Part shown: positions 44,043 to 53,629 of the stretch, in pieces | Layout: each line of letters begins with the position of its first letter | Position numbering within the stretch: the stretch's first letter is position 1 | Assembly: GCA_021811105.1 (NCBI GenBank) | Contig: JAJZPM010000001.1 | Span: 1 to 64,000 of the forward strand | DNA: 64,000 bases | Direction of reading: 5' to 3' | From: Nitrospirota bacterium | GTDB taxonomy: Bacteria; Nitrospirota; Thermodesulfovibrionia; Thermodesulfovibrionales; UBA6898 | The notes under the pieces: generated by a model | Told to the model about the DNA's origin: nothing | Seen by the model: only the letters and a program-made list of their open reading frames with translations | Database searches by the model: none | Program-made: the position numbers and the translations under genes

Positions 44043-44910
44043 GATTGTCGTATCCCTTCTGATGCTGACCCAATATGCCTTTGCCAGGGAGGAGAACTAT
44101 GCCGACCTGTTCCTCTGCCGCCCGCTCAAAGAACAGTATTTCACGGACAAGGAAAGGGGATGGTTTTATCGAGAGCACTGCAAGCCCCCTCAGACTGAAG
44201 AAAAAAAAGACAAAAGGGAGGAGGAATCGACGGCGCGAAAGGAACGGACAAAAGACCTGCCCCTCGAGTGGGAAAAGGTTCAGGACCCGAAATACCTCGA
44301 CACACTGACAGCCGGCGAATTCAGGGATCTCCTCGACCGCGTCAAGGAAGAGGCCGTTTATCATCCCGACAGCGACAAAATGCTGGCATACCTCCGAATG
44401 CAGGACTACATGAAGGGTAAGACCATGGCCTTTGCCTATACGTGGAGAGACACGCTTCTGCAACATCCTGAACTCGATATGACTGTAAAGCAACCCACCA
44501 GCAATTTCGGGGCACAGGTCCGCAACAAGATAGTGGCGAAGGAAAAGCGGGCCATCATGGAAGAAATCAGGGAGAAGGCCGGCCTCATCTTCTTTGTGTC
44601 GAACGAGTGCCCCTACTGCCACGAACAGAACAAGATCATCGATTTTCTCCGGGCCGATTATGGAATGACCATAAAGACAGTCAGTTCCAATGCATGCGGG
44701 CCCGCTTTCGGAGACTGTGTGGTCGAACCCTTCTTCTTCGAGAAATTTCAGGTGACGTCCACCCCGACACTTATCGCCGTCTTCCGCGACGATCAGGCTC
44801 GACCCGTCTTCCAGCCAATTTCCGTCGGCATCGTGACACTCGACGATATAGTGAACAGGCTTGTCTTTTATTACGAATATCAAAAAAAAGGGAAGTTCCC
44901 GGAAAGTTAA
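44029..44910 (+). CDS. traF: Type-F pilus assembly thioredoxin-like protein TraF
   Basis: The 293-residue exported protein has a signal peptide (IVVSLLMLTQYAFA), a charged coiled region, then the TraF domain with a thioredoxin-like active site CPYC (about residue 201) and a STPTLI cis-Pro string. TraF helps fold disulfide-rich transfer proteins. It stands in the F order, before traH and traG. Confidence 0.86.
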   Translation: MTGLRIVVSLLMLTQYAFAREENYADLFLCRPLKEQYFTDKERGWFYREHCKPPQTEEKKDKREEESTARKERTKDLPLEWEKVQDPKYLDTLTAGEFRDLLDRVKEEAVYHPDSDKMLAYLRMQDYMKGKTMAFAYTWRDTLLQHPELDMTVKQPTSNFGAQVRNKIVAKEKRAIMEEIREKAGLIFFVSNECPYCHEQNKIIDFLRADYGMTIKTVSSNACGPAFGDCVVEPFFFEKFQVTSTPTLIAVFRDDQARPVFQPISVGIVTLDDIVNRLVFYYEYQKKGKFPES

Positions 44911-44919
44911 GAGGTAGCC

Positions 44920-46428
44920 ATGAAGAGAATCCTGCAGAAAGGGATAGTTGTCGCCGTCCTGATCGCCTTCTCCCTTTCCATGATAGTCCCCACGTCATCG
45001 GCCGATATGGGCGCTTATATGTCGCAGGTCTTTAGCGACATCAAGGCATCCGCGCCCAAATCATATCAGGGACAGGAGAGAGGATACTACGTCGGCGGTA
45101 CGGCATCGATGCAATTCAATTTCCAGGACCAGCCCCTTGTATCCTTTACGCCCCCAAGCGCGAAAGTCGGTTGCGGGGGGATAGATATCGTGTGGGGCGG
45201 ATTCAGCTACCTTAATTTCGAGTATTTGGTGCAGAAGTTACAGGCCATATTAAGCGCGGCCCCCGCCTTCGCCTTTCAACTCGCACTCGGGGTGCTGTGT
45301 CCGGATTGCAAGAATATCCTTGACTCCCTCGATGCCCTCGCTAACATGATCAACAACATCAATGTCAACAGTTGCCAGGCGTCAAAGGCGCTCGTCGGGT
45401 GGTCCGGAGAACAGCTCGGACTTTCCATAGGCAGCGGGCAGGGTACGGGGCAGAACAACTCATGGCTCGCCTCGGCGGCCGACGCAATGAATAACGTGAC
45501 TCAAAAATACAGGAGCTGGATCAACACTTACGCCGGCTGCTATGACTATTACGCGGGCTATACCGGATCGCGCACGAATATGGACTGCGCCAAAAAGCTT
45601 GGCACTGTATCGTTTCTCGTACCCTTCATGAGACAGGCCTTCAACGAGGAAGATCTTAGCGCCTTTCCTTTTGAAAGCATCATGAGGGCCAGGTATGGCG
45701 ACGTCTATCAGCTGTCTTCGGAAGGAGACGATAGTACCCTTCCTCCCATTCACTTCGATCCCGGCTGCAACGTGCCAAAATCGGCGCCGTACCTGGTTGA
45801 CGCCATGGTTTTCGGTCAATATGCAGAGAAATCAACCATATCCGACACGGTCAATGCCAATTGCACATATGTCAACGATGAGACCCAGGGACTGGGGTAC
45901 AAGGTGAGACAGTCGCTTGTCAGGATAAGGGATGCCATCAAGAACGGTACGACGGGCGGCCTTGGCCAGGCGGACATCGACCTGATCAACGCATCCCGCG
46001 TTCCCGTCTTTAGATTGATGTCCCTTGCCGCCACTGTCGAACATATCCGAGGCAAGACCGGTGATGCTTCGATCGATAACCTTCTGAGTGACAGCCTTAT
46101 CGACACGCTCGCATATCCGGTCGCGTACGATATAGCCTATTTCGCAAGCCAGCACGCACTGCATAAGACCCGCAATCTCACCTCCCAGGTGCAAGCCGTG
46201 AAGGCGAGCATGACCACTGAAGTCAAGGACAAGATTGCAGGCATCCCGGACAAGATCAATACCGAACTCCAGGCAAGCGAGGACAGGAGGAAGGCGGTGT
46301 GGGAGGCCTTCAGGGATAGTATAGGAGATTCGTTCCAGAAAACGGTAATGATGGAGCAGATCATCCACCAGGAGTTGGCGCGGACTAAACTCCTCGATAG
46401 CTATCGTTTCGCAAGAGGCATGAGGTAA
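44920..46428 (+). CDS. traH: Type-F conjugation protein TraH
   Basis: The 502-residue exported protein has a signal peptide (GIVVAVLIAFSLSMIVPTS) and the TraH pattern: a stretch of Gly and aromatic residues (GGTASMQFNFQDQPLVSFTPP), a paired-Cys string CPDCKNIL and VNSCQASKALVG. TraH is a periplasmic part of the mating-pair and pilus assembly complex. It stands just before traG. Confidence 0.9.
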   Translation: MKRILQKGIVVAVLIAFSLSMIVPTSSADMGAYMSQVFSDIKASAPKSYQGQERGYYVGGTASMQFNFQDQPLVSFTPPSAKVGCGGIDIVWGGFSYLNFEYLVQKLQAILSAAPAFAFQLALGVLCPDCKNILDSLDALANMINNINVNSCQASKALVGWSGEQLGLSIGSGQGTGQNNSWLASAADAMNNVTQKYRSWINTYAGCYDYYAGYTGSRTNMDCAKKLGTVSFLVPFMRQAFNEEDLSAFPFESIMRARYGDVYQLSSEGDDSTLPPIHFDPGCNVPKSAPYLVDAMVFGQYAEKSTISDTVNANCTYVNDETQGLGYKVRQSLVRIRDAIKNGTTGGLGQADIDLINASRVPVFRLMSLAATVEHIRGKTGDASIDNLLSDSLIDTLAYPVAYDIAYFASQHALHKTRNLTSQVQAVKASMTTEVKDKIAGIPDKINTELQASEDRRKAVWEAFRDSIGDSFQKTVMMEQIIHQELARTKLLDSYRFARGMR

Positions 46429-46437
46429 ACCCACCTA

Positions 46438-49400
46438 ATGGAAGTCTTCACATATGGGAATTCAGACTTTCTGGTAAAGATTTTCACTGCCGTCAGGGAC
46501 CTCATGGGGAGCGGGAGCTTTACAACTCTCACGAGGATATCCATCCTTTTAGGGTTCCTGATTCTTTTCTATCAGCTTTTCTTCTCCATGAACGTAACCC
46601 AGATATTCTTGGGCATAGCCAGGCAGTATATATTCGTGATCGTAATGTTCTACGTGCTTCTCGTTCCCAAGGCCGATGTCGTGATATACGACCAGATCAA
46701 GAATGTCTCCCCGGCGGTGAACAATGTACCCTATGGGGTGGCATTGTTCTCTCATATATTCACATCGACGGAAAAAGGCCTGACTACGCTGATTGAAAAC
46801 AGCTTTGCCTTGCCCAATGACATGCGCTTCAATAAAACCGGATTCGCCTTTTCCGTAATGCTTCTTGATTCCTTCAAGAACGCCACACCTACGGACCCCT
46901 ATTTCAAAAGATCACTCAACGATTACGTGAAAGACTGCTTCTTCACCAGTGTCCTTTGGGGGGAGAAGGACATCAACACGGTCATATACTCTAATAACAT
47001 ATGGGCAGAAATGACGGCCACCACCCATTCACAAAATTCCTATACCAAGACCTACTCAGCCACGGATCCCTCGGGCCAGGCGACAACCTGCAATACCGCC
47101 TATGGAGTTCTGGACGGGCAATTTGGAGCCGCGACCACAGCGTCATATGCCGCTTTGCAAAGTTATCTGCAGGCGGATGTAGTGAGCGCGACGCCCACTG
47201 TGTTGCAAAACCTGCTCAACGTGGGGACGGATGCAACAACAGCGATGAAACACGCTATCGGCGTAAATATGATATCGGCTGCCATGGCTGAAACCGCAAC
47301 GATGACCGGCATAGGCGCCGATGCCGTGGCGTACGCGGCTGCTCTAAGTCAGCAGCAACAGCGCAGCGCCTGGGCAACGGGCGGGGAAATGGCCAAGAAA
47401 TATATGCCGATAATACGGCAGATCCTGGAGGCGTTCATCTACGGGATGTTCCCCGTACTCTTCCTCATGATGCTGACTCCGCTCGGAGGGAAGACCCTCC
47501 ATATGTATTTCATCATGCTTTTCTGGCTGATGCTGTGGTCCCCTCTTTATGCAATCCTGAATCTCATAGTCAATGTCCGCGCCGCAACTGTCCTGTCACC
47601 ATCCCAAAACTATTTTGCAATGGGAACAATGCCTCTGGTATACGAATCCACAAACGATCTTGTGGCGATGGCCGGATATATGGCGTGGGCCGTTCCGATG
47701 ATCGCCTTTGCCATTGCAAAGGGCTCGGATTCGGCCCTGGTCCATCTCGCAAGCAGCATCCAAGGAAGTACAAACCTTACACAAAATCAGGCAGCCGGAT
47801 CTGTTACGGGCACTGAAGGCGCCGCCCGCATGGCTCAGGCAACGGCACATTACAAGGCGGCCCAGGCCTATGGTGGAGCGGACATAGTTACCACAGGGAT
47901 GGCGGCCAAGGCATTCAAGGACATGGGAGCAAATGTGACCTATGGGGGAATGAGCGATCCCCAGTTGATGAAGGCTGGTGAAGGCCAGGCCCTCAGTGAT
48001 ATGAGCGTCAACATAGGGAGTGCTTCAGCCATCAACAATCAGGGAGGAGTGGAGACAGCCGCGCAGGCACATTCAAACCAGCATGAAAAAGCGATCTCGT
48101 ATGGGACTACTATCGGTCCAGGAGGCGCTCTGGGCGCATTTGCAGGGCAAGTGGACACCTCCCGCATGGAAGGATATAGCCGGGCATTGAAGAACTGGAA
48201 AGCGGCCGGGAATGGCGGCGGGATGGTGGATATGCTGACAGCCACCACTTCCTCGGAGATGATCAGGAACGTCAACGACAAACAGGCGTACAGGAATGCC
48301 CTGAATTCGCGGGCGGACTATCATCAGGAGCAGAATCCCGGTATGGACCGCGACACAGCCGTTGCCGCCGCAGCATCCGAATTCTCGAATATCGAAGCAA
48401 GCAGAAGGCATGGAGGAGATCTCGGCTGGCAGAGGTCTTATGATACGGCCAGAGCGCATGGATTCCAGGGCAGCGAAATGCAGTACGCATCGTATCTCTC
48501 TGAGATGGCGAACATAAGAAGTTACGCCGACTCTGCATCTATCCAGAACGTCGCCGACAAGCACTGGGGCGGGGATACGGCCGGAATGCTCACCGAAAGG
48601 GCGAACTTTCATAATACTCAGGCCGCGGCAGAGCTCAAAAAAATGGAAGAAAAAGGGTATAGTGCGGAGAGCATGGGGCAATACATGGGCAATATCTCTG
48701 CGCTTAAGAGTATAGCAGCCTCTGAATTTTATCAGGGGTTCGGAGATAGGGGAGTTCTTATTTCCGAAGGCGGCAAGTTGCAGAATGAGCTTGGAAAATT
48801 CGAGATGCTGCAGCGAGCAGCTGTGGCCAGTGGATACGGTGATAAAGATGGAAACCTATCCATGGCGGGTTTCCAAAATTTCCTTCGCGACCACCACGGC
48901 GTTGACATCAAATATGCGAATAATGACGGCATTAATACTTTTTCAATGAATCATGAAGGAAAGGAGATATATAGAGAACAACGGGGACAGATAGATATGA
49001 ATAACCCCGCCCACTTGGCTATGATCACAGAGGCTCAAAAGGATAACCCCAATTTTAGGCCGCAACATGGTGACAGTTTCTCTGTCGGCGGTGGACCCCC
49101 CAAGGTGTATGCCACAGCCCATTCAACGGGAGGAGCAGTTTCGCAGCACAATAATAGAGATGAGTTGAACGCGATGAACACCGTCCAGAAGGGGACTACA
49201 AGCACAATCGGGGAATTCGGGACATACGGGAGCAGACATCAGACATTCCACGAGAATTCTGAGACAGGATTTAAGACTATTCCAGATCCCAACACCGGAC
49301 AACCTATAGCAGTCATTGGCAATTTCCAGTATGCGCCAAATGACAAAAACCACACAGACCCTATTTCTGCGAGTTTCACTAATTTGAAGACCGGAGAAAT

Positions 49401-49908
49401 ATTCACGGCACAGAAGATCATCGACCGCGGCCGGGAAACCTGGCAATTCGGCGTCGATAAAGTACAGATTTCTCCAACTGGACAAAAAGTATCACACTTT
49501 AACTCCCTGAGCACTCAATCTATTGCCACCGGCGGTTATGCGTCCGAAAGCAAAATCGCCCCTGACGGTACTACTCTTTACCAAAAAGCCGATGCTGGTC
49601 AACAGGTTACCTGGTGGCACCAATTCAAAATGAACTTTGAAAAAGGGGCGAACGTTAGCACGATGGGGTTCGTTGCACAATCAGATCTCACGAACCTTAA
49701 TTCCGCACAGACAACAGCCATATATATCGGGGGATCAGCAAAGAATGCAATTGAAAGAGTCAGTTCAGTCCTGAGTGTGTACAATCAGGGCAAAGCTGCT
49801 GGCGAGGGGATGGGGAAAGGGCTGCCATCAGCACAAGAGGCTCCCAATAGGGTCGAAGTTAACAAGCCAGATATTTCAACAACGACAACGGCACCACAGG
49901 AACCTTAA
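46438..49908 (+). CDS. traG: Type-F mating-pair stabilisation protein TraG
   Basis: The 1156-residue protein has an N-terminal membrane part of about 480 residues with several spans, including YIFVIVMFYVLLVP and AFIYGMFPVLFLMML, and a long C-terminal region rich in Ala, Gly and Gln that is periplasmic or translocated. The C-terminal region is typical of TraG, which acts in pilus assembly and mating-pair stabilisation and, in F, in entry exclusion through TraS. The base composition becomes slightly richer in AT near the end. Confidence 0.87.
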   Translation: MEVFTYGNSDFLVKIFTAVRDLMGSGSFTTLTRISILLGFLILFYQLFFSMNVTQIFLGIARQYIFVIVMFYVLLVPKADVVIYDQIKNVSPAVNNVPYGVALFSHIFTSTEKGLTTLIENSFALPNDMRFNKTGFAFSVMLLDSFKNATPTDPYFKRSLNDYVKDCFFTSVLWGEKDINTVIYSNNIWAEMTATTHSQNSYTKTYSATDPSGQATTCNTAYGVLDGQFGAATTASYAALQSYLQADVVSATPTVLQNLLNVGTDATTAMKHAIGVNMISAAMAETATMTGIGADAVAYAAALSQQQQRSAWATGGEMAKKYMPIIRQILEAFIYGMFPVLFLMMLTPLGGKTLHMYFIMLFWLMLWSPLYAILNLIVNVRAATVLSPSQNYFAMGTMPLVYESTNDLVAMAGYMAWAVPMIAFAIAKGSDSALVHLASSIQGSTNLTQNQAAGSVTGTEGAARMAQATAHYKAAQAYGGADIVTTGMAAKAFKDMGANVTYGGMSDPQLMKAGEGQALSDMSVNIGSASAINNQGGVETAAQAHSNQHEKAISYGTTIGPGGALGAFAGQVDTSRMEGYSRALKNWKAAGNGGGMVDMLTATTSSEMIRNVNDKQAYRNALNSRADYHQEQNPGMDRDTAVAAAASEFSNIEASRRHGGDLGWQRSYDTARAHGFQGSEMQYASYLSEMANIRSYADSASIQNVADKHWGGDTAGMLTERANFHNTQAAAELKKMEEKGYSAESMGQYMGNISALKSIAASEFYQGFGDRGVLISEGGKLQNELGKFEMLQRAAVASGYGDKDGNLSMAGFQNFLRDHHGVDIKYANNDGINTFSMNHEGKEIYREQRGQIDMNNPAHLAMITEAQKDNPNFRPQHGDSFSVGGGPPKVYATAHSTGGAVSQHNNRDELNAMNTVQKGTTSTIGEFGTYGSRHQTFHENSETGFKTIPDPNTGQPIAVIGNFQYAPNDKNHTDPISASFTNLKTGEIFTAQKIIDRGRETWQFGVDKVQISPTGQKVSHFNSLSTQSIATGGYASESKIAPDGTTLYQKADAGQQVTWWHQFKMNFEKGANVSTMGFVAQSDLTNLNSAQTTAIYIGGSAKNAIERVSSVLSVYNQGKAAGEGMGKGLPSAQEAPNRVEVNKPDISTTTTAPQEP

Positions 49909-49920
49909 TACGGAGGCGCT

Positions 49921-50241
49921 ATGATTGCGTATAAAGTTCTCATTGTTTCAAATGGCATTATAGTCCTTGCGGACATCACGGAAGACGATGTTGTACAGGT
50001 AAAGTCAGCAGATGTAATGATTGGCATGAATACTTCGGGGCTGGTTATCAAAGCAGCTCATTTTCACATCCCAATACCAGAAAGCGTCTTAGATTTCCTG
50101 ATAGACAATAGAAACATTACAATATACCCTTTTTCCAGTCGTAATTATGTTGAGGAAGCCCTGCTGAATATAGCCCTATCAAGGGAAGCAATTATAGAGG
50201 CCCGCGGTATCTACAATTTCTGGAAAAAGAATAATGTGTAG
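49921..50241 (+). CDS. Hypothetical protein after traG
   Basis: The 106-residue protein, preceded by GGAGGC, has no clear membrane span. Its N-terminal part (YKVLIVSNGIIVLADI) is beta-rich and the C-terminal part is helical. In F the position after traG holds the exclusion gene traS, so an exclusion role is conceivable, but F TraS is a membrane protein and I see no similarity. It is the last gene of the transfer block. Confidence 0.5.
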   Translation: MIAYKVLIVSNGIIVLADITEDDVVQVKSADVMIGMNTSGLVIKAAHFHIPIPESVLDFLIDNRNITIYPFSSRNYVEEALLNIALSREAIIEARGIYNFWKKNNV

Positions 50242-50603
50242 TTGTCACTACTTAACCTAATGGACAATGTCCCAAAGAGTCGCGTGCGGTTTACCGACTA
50301 CTTGAAGCTTTCAAGCCGAAATTACATTAAGAGGGCAACCGGAAATAAACATCATTGGTAAATTTAGAGGGCGACAATTTCAGCGCAACATCGCATCCGC
50401 CTACCGATTAAAGATTGACTATTAGTGATGGAAAGATTGAACTTAATGCCGAGCGGAGTAACTGGCAGGAGCGCTGTCAAAGTCATCACCCCGCTGCCCG
50501 TCACCTCCACACCTCAAGGGGCCCCCTGTTTATCAGACTCGCTCCGCTTCTCCGTCTGTAGCTCATCCCGCTACACGCACAGCGTTCCGTTCTTCAGCGA
50601 CCA
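50242..50603. other. Intergenic region after the transfer block
   Basis: No gene of conviction is seen in these 362 bases; a 60-codon frame at 50425-50607 lacks a ribosome site and has no family look. A weak 5-base hairpin (GTAGT-TGTC-ACTAC) follows the last transfer gene, at 50238-50251. A GTAGC...GCTAC inverted repeat near 50560 is of unknown meaning. It may mark the boundary between the transfer block and the metal region. Confidence 0.4.
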
Positions 50604-50632
50604 TTGACACACATTCTTGAATTTGTCATATT
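50604..50632 (+). promoter_or_regulatory. Promoter of the CadC-like regulator operon
   Basis: TTGACA (50604-50609), a 17-base spacer and CATATT (50627-50632) form a good sigma-70 type promoter 48 bases before the regulator gene. The operator-like element directly follows the -10. Confidence 0.6.
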
Positions 50633-50637
50633 AAGAC

Positions 50638-50659
50638 AGTTGCATTATTGTTCACATAT
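50638..50659 (+). promoter_or_regulatory. Candidate ArsR/SmtB-type operator
   Basis: TGCA-6-TTCA, with AGTTG on the left and CACATAT on the right, agrees at 17 of 22 positions with the operator candidate before feoB. It overlaps the expected transcription start of the regulator gene, as an autorepression site would. Confidence 0.5.
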
Positions 50660-50679
50660 CTCTTGAGGAAGGAGAGACA

Positions 50680-51042
50680 ATGACCAGATCGAAAGGAGAA
50701 GTCTGCGAAGTTTCCTTTATAGATGAGAAAAAGGTGTCTTCCGTCAGAAAGAAGATGAGTTCAGAGATCACAATCCAGCATCTTGCCGAGACCTTTAAGG
50801 TCCTCGGCGACCCCACACGGACCAAGATAATCTTCGCCCTTTCACAGGCGGAGCTTTGCGTTTGCGACATCGCGAGCCTCCTTAGTGCCACCAAGTCCGC
50901 CGTCTCGCACCAGTTGAGGATCCTCCGCAACATGAAACTCGTGAAGTATCGCAAGGACGGAAGGATGGCCTTTTATTCTCTCGATGACGATCACATCAGA
51001 AATCTCTTCGACGAGGGACTAAGGCATGTGAAGGGGGATTAG
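50680..51042 (+). CDS. CadC/SmtB-type metal-responsive repressor (ArsR family)
   Basis: The 120-residue protein, with AGGAAGGAGAG before its ATG, closely follows CadC: an N-terminal Cys (C9) in EVCEVSFIDEKKV, the metal-box ELCVCDIA (C60 and C62), the helix-turn-helix TKSAVSHQLRIL and the alpha-5 site DDDHIRNLFDEGLRH. These residues bind soft metal ions such as cadmium, lead or zinc, which releases the repressor from DNA. It is the first gene of an operon with a two-component system. The two operators described are likely targets. Confidence 0.85.
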   Translation: MTRSKGEVCEVSFIDEKKVSSVRKKMSSEITIQHLAETFKVLGDPTRTKIIFALSQAELCVCDIASLLSATKSAVSHQLRILRNMKLVKYRKDGRMAFYSLDDDHIRNLFDEGLRHVKGD

Positions 51043-51044
51043 CG

Positions 51045-51743
51045 TTGCGGCCGGTCCTTGTTGTAGAAGACGACAGAAAGATTGCACGGGTCATCAAGGT
51101 GTATCTGGAAGAGGCAGGCTTCAGAGTGGTCCACTCTGAAAAAGGTAAGGATGCAATCGAGAATGCCCAGAGAGAGCCGCCTCTCCTCGTACTCCTCGAT
51201 CTCATGCTACCGGATATGAACGGTGAAGAAGTGCTCCAGGAGATGAAGGATATCGGCGATTTCCCTGTGATCTTGCTTACCGCCAAATCCGCGCCCGAAG
51301 AGAGGGTCGCGGGCTTCGCCCTCGGAGCCGACGACTATATCGTTAAGCCCTTTAATCCGAGAGAAATGGTCTGTAGAGTAAGGGCTGTTCTTAAGAGATC
51401 GCGGAAAGAGGAATCTCCCGAAACACCCGTCATAAGCTTTAATAAGGGGCTCTTGATAGTTGATGTACACCGGTATGAGGTAAGAAAGAAAGGAGTGTCC
51501 ATAAACCTCACGCCGACTGAATTCAAGGTCTTCTCGACCCTTGCTGCTGCACCGCAAAAGGTTTTTACCAGAGAGGATCTCATAGAGAAAGCCTTCGGCT
51601 ATGCCTTCGAGGGCTATGACAGGAGCATCGATGTCCACATAAAGAATATTCGTCAAAAGATCGAAGATGATCCTAGGAATCCGACCTTCATACTCACTGT
51701 CTATAAAATGGGATACAAGTTCATCGGCGAAAAGGATGCTTAG
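51045..51743 (+). CDS. OmpR/PhoB-family response regulator
   Basis: TTG at 51045 starts a 232-residue protein with a receiver domain (acidic pair D9-D10, phosphoacceptor D52 in LLDLMLPD, the conserved Lys in IVKPFNPRE) and a C-terminal winged-helix domain of the OmpR type (ending DRSIDVHIKNIRQKIED). It starts two bases after the repressor stop and overlaps the sensor gene by eight bases. It likely answers metal or envelope stress. Confidence 0.9.
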   Translation: MRPVLVVEDDRKIARVIKVYLEEAGFRVVHSEKGKDAIENAQREPPLLVLLDLMLPDMNGEEVLQEMKDIGDFPVILLTAKSAPEERVAGFALGADDYIVKPFNPREMVCRVRAVLKRSRKEESPETPVISFNKGLLIVDVHRYEVRKKGVSINLTPTEFKVFSTLAAAPQKVFTREDLIEKAFGYAFEGYDRSIDVHIKNIRQKIEDDPRNPTFILTVYKMGYKFIGEKDA

Positions 51744-53091
51744 AAGCCTCTGGATAAAGTTCTTCATTCTTCTCCTCGGGGTCTCCCTTATAGCTCTTTC
51801 AGCCGCTCTTGTGCTCAGAGAATTGATGATCAGAGATTTCCGCGAATATGCCGAGGGACAACTTGAGGACAGGGTTTACTGGGTCATTGCAGACCTTGAG
51901 GGAACCTATGAAAAGCACCGCGAATGGAAAGAGGACATCGTCTCGGAAGACGCGATCTGGGCGCTGATGCTGGGCCTTGATGTGAGAGTTCTTGATAGCA
52001 GGGGAACGGTCGTTATGAATACAGAAAGAGCCCTGGGCGGCCTTCCGCCTCTGACAAGAAAGCGGGTCACCGCTATAGCCCATATGAGAGGGGCAGAAAA
52101 ATCAGAGCATTATGTGCCGTACCCTCTCTTCCTGGCGGGCAAGGAGATAGGGTCATTAGAAGTGCAATTCCTCCGTCCTGAGAGGGAAAACGTCTTTATC
52201 GAGCGATCCAACATGTTCATGCTTCTCTCCCTTCTCGGAATGGGCGGCCTCGTGCTCGTTCTGAGCACTATCTTTTCGAGGAGGCTGGCCAGGCCTATCA
52301 AGCGGCTTGCGGCAACTGCTGAGGCTATTAGCGACGGCGACCTGAAGCGCAGAGTGCCTCCTTCAGGGAAAGATGAGATCGGGAGGCTGGCAATCTCCTT
52401 CAACAAGATGGTACGTTCTCTCGAAGCGCAGGAGTCGCTTAGGAAAAGACTCATCTCCAACGTTACCCATGAGATCAGGACACCGCTGACAGCCATAAAG
52501 GGAGAGATTGCGGGCATGATGGACGGATTGATGCCGAACGACAAGGAACAGCTCAAGTCATTATATGAGGAGGCAGGTCGGCTTGAAGGCATACTCGAAG
52601 GGATAGAGGAGTTGTCCCGAGCTCAGGCAGCCAGCCTATTTCTCAACAAAAAAGCTGAGAAGCTCAGACCCCTGCTGCTCAATATCCAGAATACCTTTGA
52701 AAAGCTGTTCCTCGATAAGGGCGTGACTTTTGAGCTTCAGTGCAAAGACGAGCTGACGGCAAATGCAGATGCCGCAAGACTCGGTCAGATTATCGTCAAT
52801 CTCGTGAGCAATTCCTTGAAAGCAACGGAAAAAGGCGGAACCGTTCGGATACGTGCATACAGGAGAGAGAAGGAGATATGTATCGAGGTGGAAGACACCG
52901 GACACGGGATAAAGCAGGACGACCTCCCCTTCATCTTCGAGAGGTTCTATCACTCATCCGAGGGAGGCCTCGGTATCGGCCTTGCGATTGTCAAGGAACT
53001 GGTGGATGCCCATGACGGCAGGATCGAGGTCAGGAGCGAATTCGGAAGAGGTTCGACTTTTACGGTATGTTTGCCGGCGATAGAGTCTTAA
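51736..53091 (+). CDS. Sensor histidine kinase
   Basis: ATG at 51736 gives a 451-residue membrane sensor: one span near the N-terminus, a periplasmic domain of about 120 residues, a second span (MLLSLLGMGGLVLVLSTIF), HAMP, then HisKA with His at about residue 245 (SNVTHEIRTPL), and a catalytic domain with NLVSNSLKATEKG, DTGHGI and GLGIGLAIVKEL. It pairs with the response regulator. The stimulus is unknown; copper or envelope stress is plausible. Confidence 0.9.
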   Translation: MLRSLWIKFFILLLGVSLIALSAALVLRELMIRDFREYAEGQLEDRVYWVIADLEGTYEKHREWKEDIVSEDAIWALMLGLDVRVLDSRGTVVMNTERALGGLPPLTRKRVTAIAHMRGAEKSEHYVPYPLFLAGKEIGSLEVQFLRPERENVFIERSNMFMLLSLLGMGGLVLVLSTIFSRRLARPIKRLAATAEAISDGDLKRRVPPSGKDEIGRLAISFNKMVRSLEAQESLRKRLISNVTHEIRTPLTAIKGEIAGMMDGLMPNDKEQLKSLYEEAGRLEGILEGIEELSRAQAASLFLNKKAEKLRPLLLNIQNTFEKLFLDKGVTFELQCKDELTANADAARLGQIIVNLVSNSLKATEKGGTVRIRAYRREKEICIEVEDTGHGIKQDDLPFIFERFYHSSEGGLGIGLAIVKELVDAHDGRIEVRSEFGRGSTFTVCLPAIES

Positions 53092-53175
53092 CAGATTTTC
53101 ACAACTCACACATAACCGCTTCATATCTTGCTGGTATGCTTAAACCATGACGAAGAGGAAAGGAGGTGAATGAAG

Positions 53176-53580
53176 ATGAAGCGAGTCATGGCTATAGGCA
53201 TCGCGGTTCTGGCGGGTCTGCTTCTGAGCACGGCAGTTTACGCATGGTGGGACGATTACGGTTGGAGCGGTTATGGAATGGGCTACGGGCCGTATGCGAA
53301 TGTTGACAACGTGAAAAAGTTCCAGAAGGATACGCTTGGCCTTCGGGATGAGCTTGGGGCGAAGCAGATCGAACTGCAAAACGAGTACGACAAGCCAAAC
53401 CCCGACTCAAGGCGTATCGTCACATTGAAGAAGGAGATTATCGCCCTTGAGGCGAAAATACAGGACGCTGCTGCCGACTATAACACTCCCGCTGGCGGAT
53501 ACATGGGCGGCATGCCTAGACGCGGATGGGGCCGGGGAATGTATTCATACCCGGGTTACGGATGCGGCTGCGGCTGGTAA
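53176..53580 (+). CDS. ZraP/CpxP-like periplasmic metal-binding protein
   Basis: ATG at 53176 is well spaced from AGGAGGTGA, whereas ATG 53170 is too close. The 134-residue protein has a signal peptide ending near VYA, a Trp/Tyr/Gly-rich part, a helical core (FQKDTLGLRDELGAKQIELQ and LKKEIIALEAKIQDAA) with the CpxP/ZraP pattern and a Cys-Gly tail (GYGCGCGW). It would bind metal in the periplasm. It stands directly after the two-component system, which probably controls it. Confidence 0.78.
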   Translation: MKRVMAIGIAVLAGLLLSTAVYAWWDDYGWSGYGMGYGPYANVDNVKKFQKDTLGLRDELGAKQIELQNEYDKPNPDSRRIVTLKKEIIALEAKIQDAAADYNTPAGGYMGGMPRRGWGRGMYSYPGYGCGCGW

Positions 53581-53588
53581 CAACAAGA

Positions 53589-53612
53589 TGGGGAGGCATG
53601 ATGTCCTCCCCA
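53589..53612 (+). terminator. Rho-independent terminator-like hairpin
   Basis: TGGGGAGG and CCTCCCCA form an 8-base stem around an 8-base loop, followed by AATTTAATTAATT. It stands after the ZraP-like gene; the T-run is imperfect. Confidence 0.6.
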
Positions 53613-53629
53613 ATTTAATTAATTATATT

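Noticed and set aside
50425-50607. A 60-codon frame in the gap after the transfer block
   Set aside because: No ribosome site, no family-like pattern and unusual composition; likely chance.
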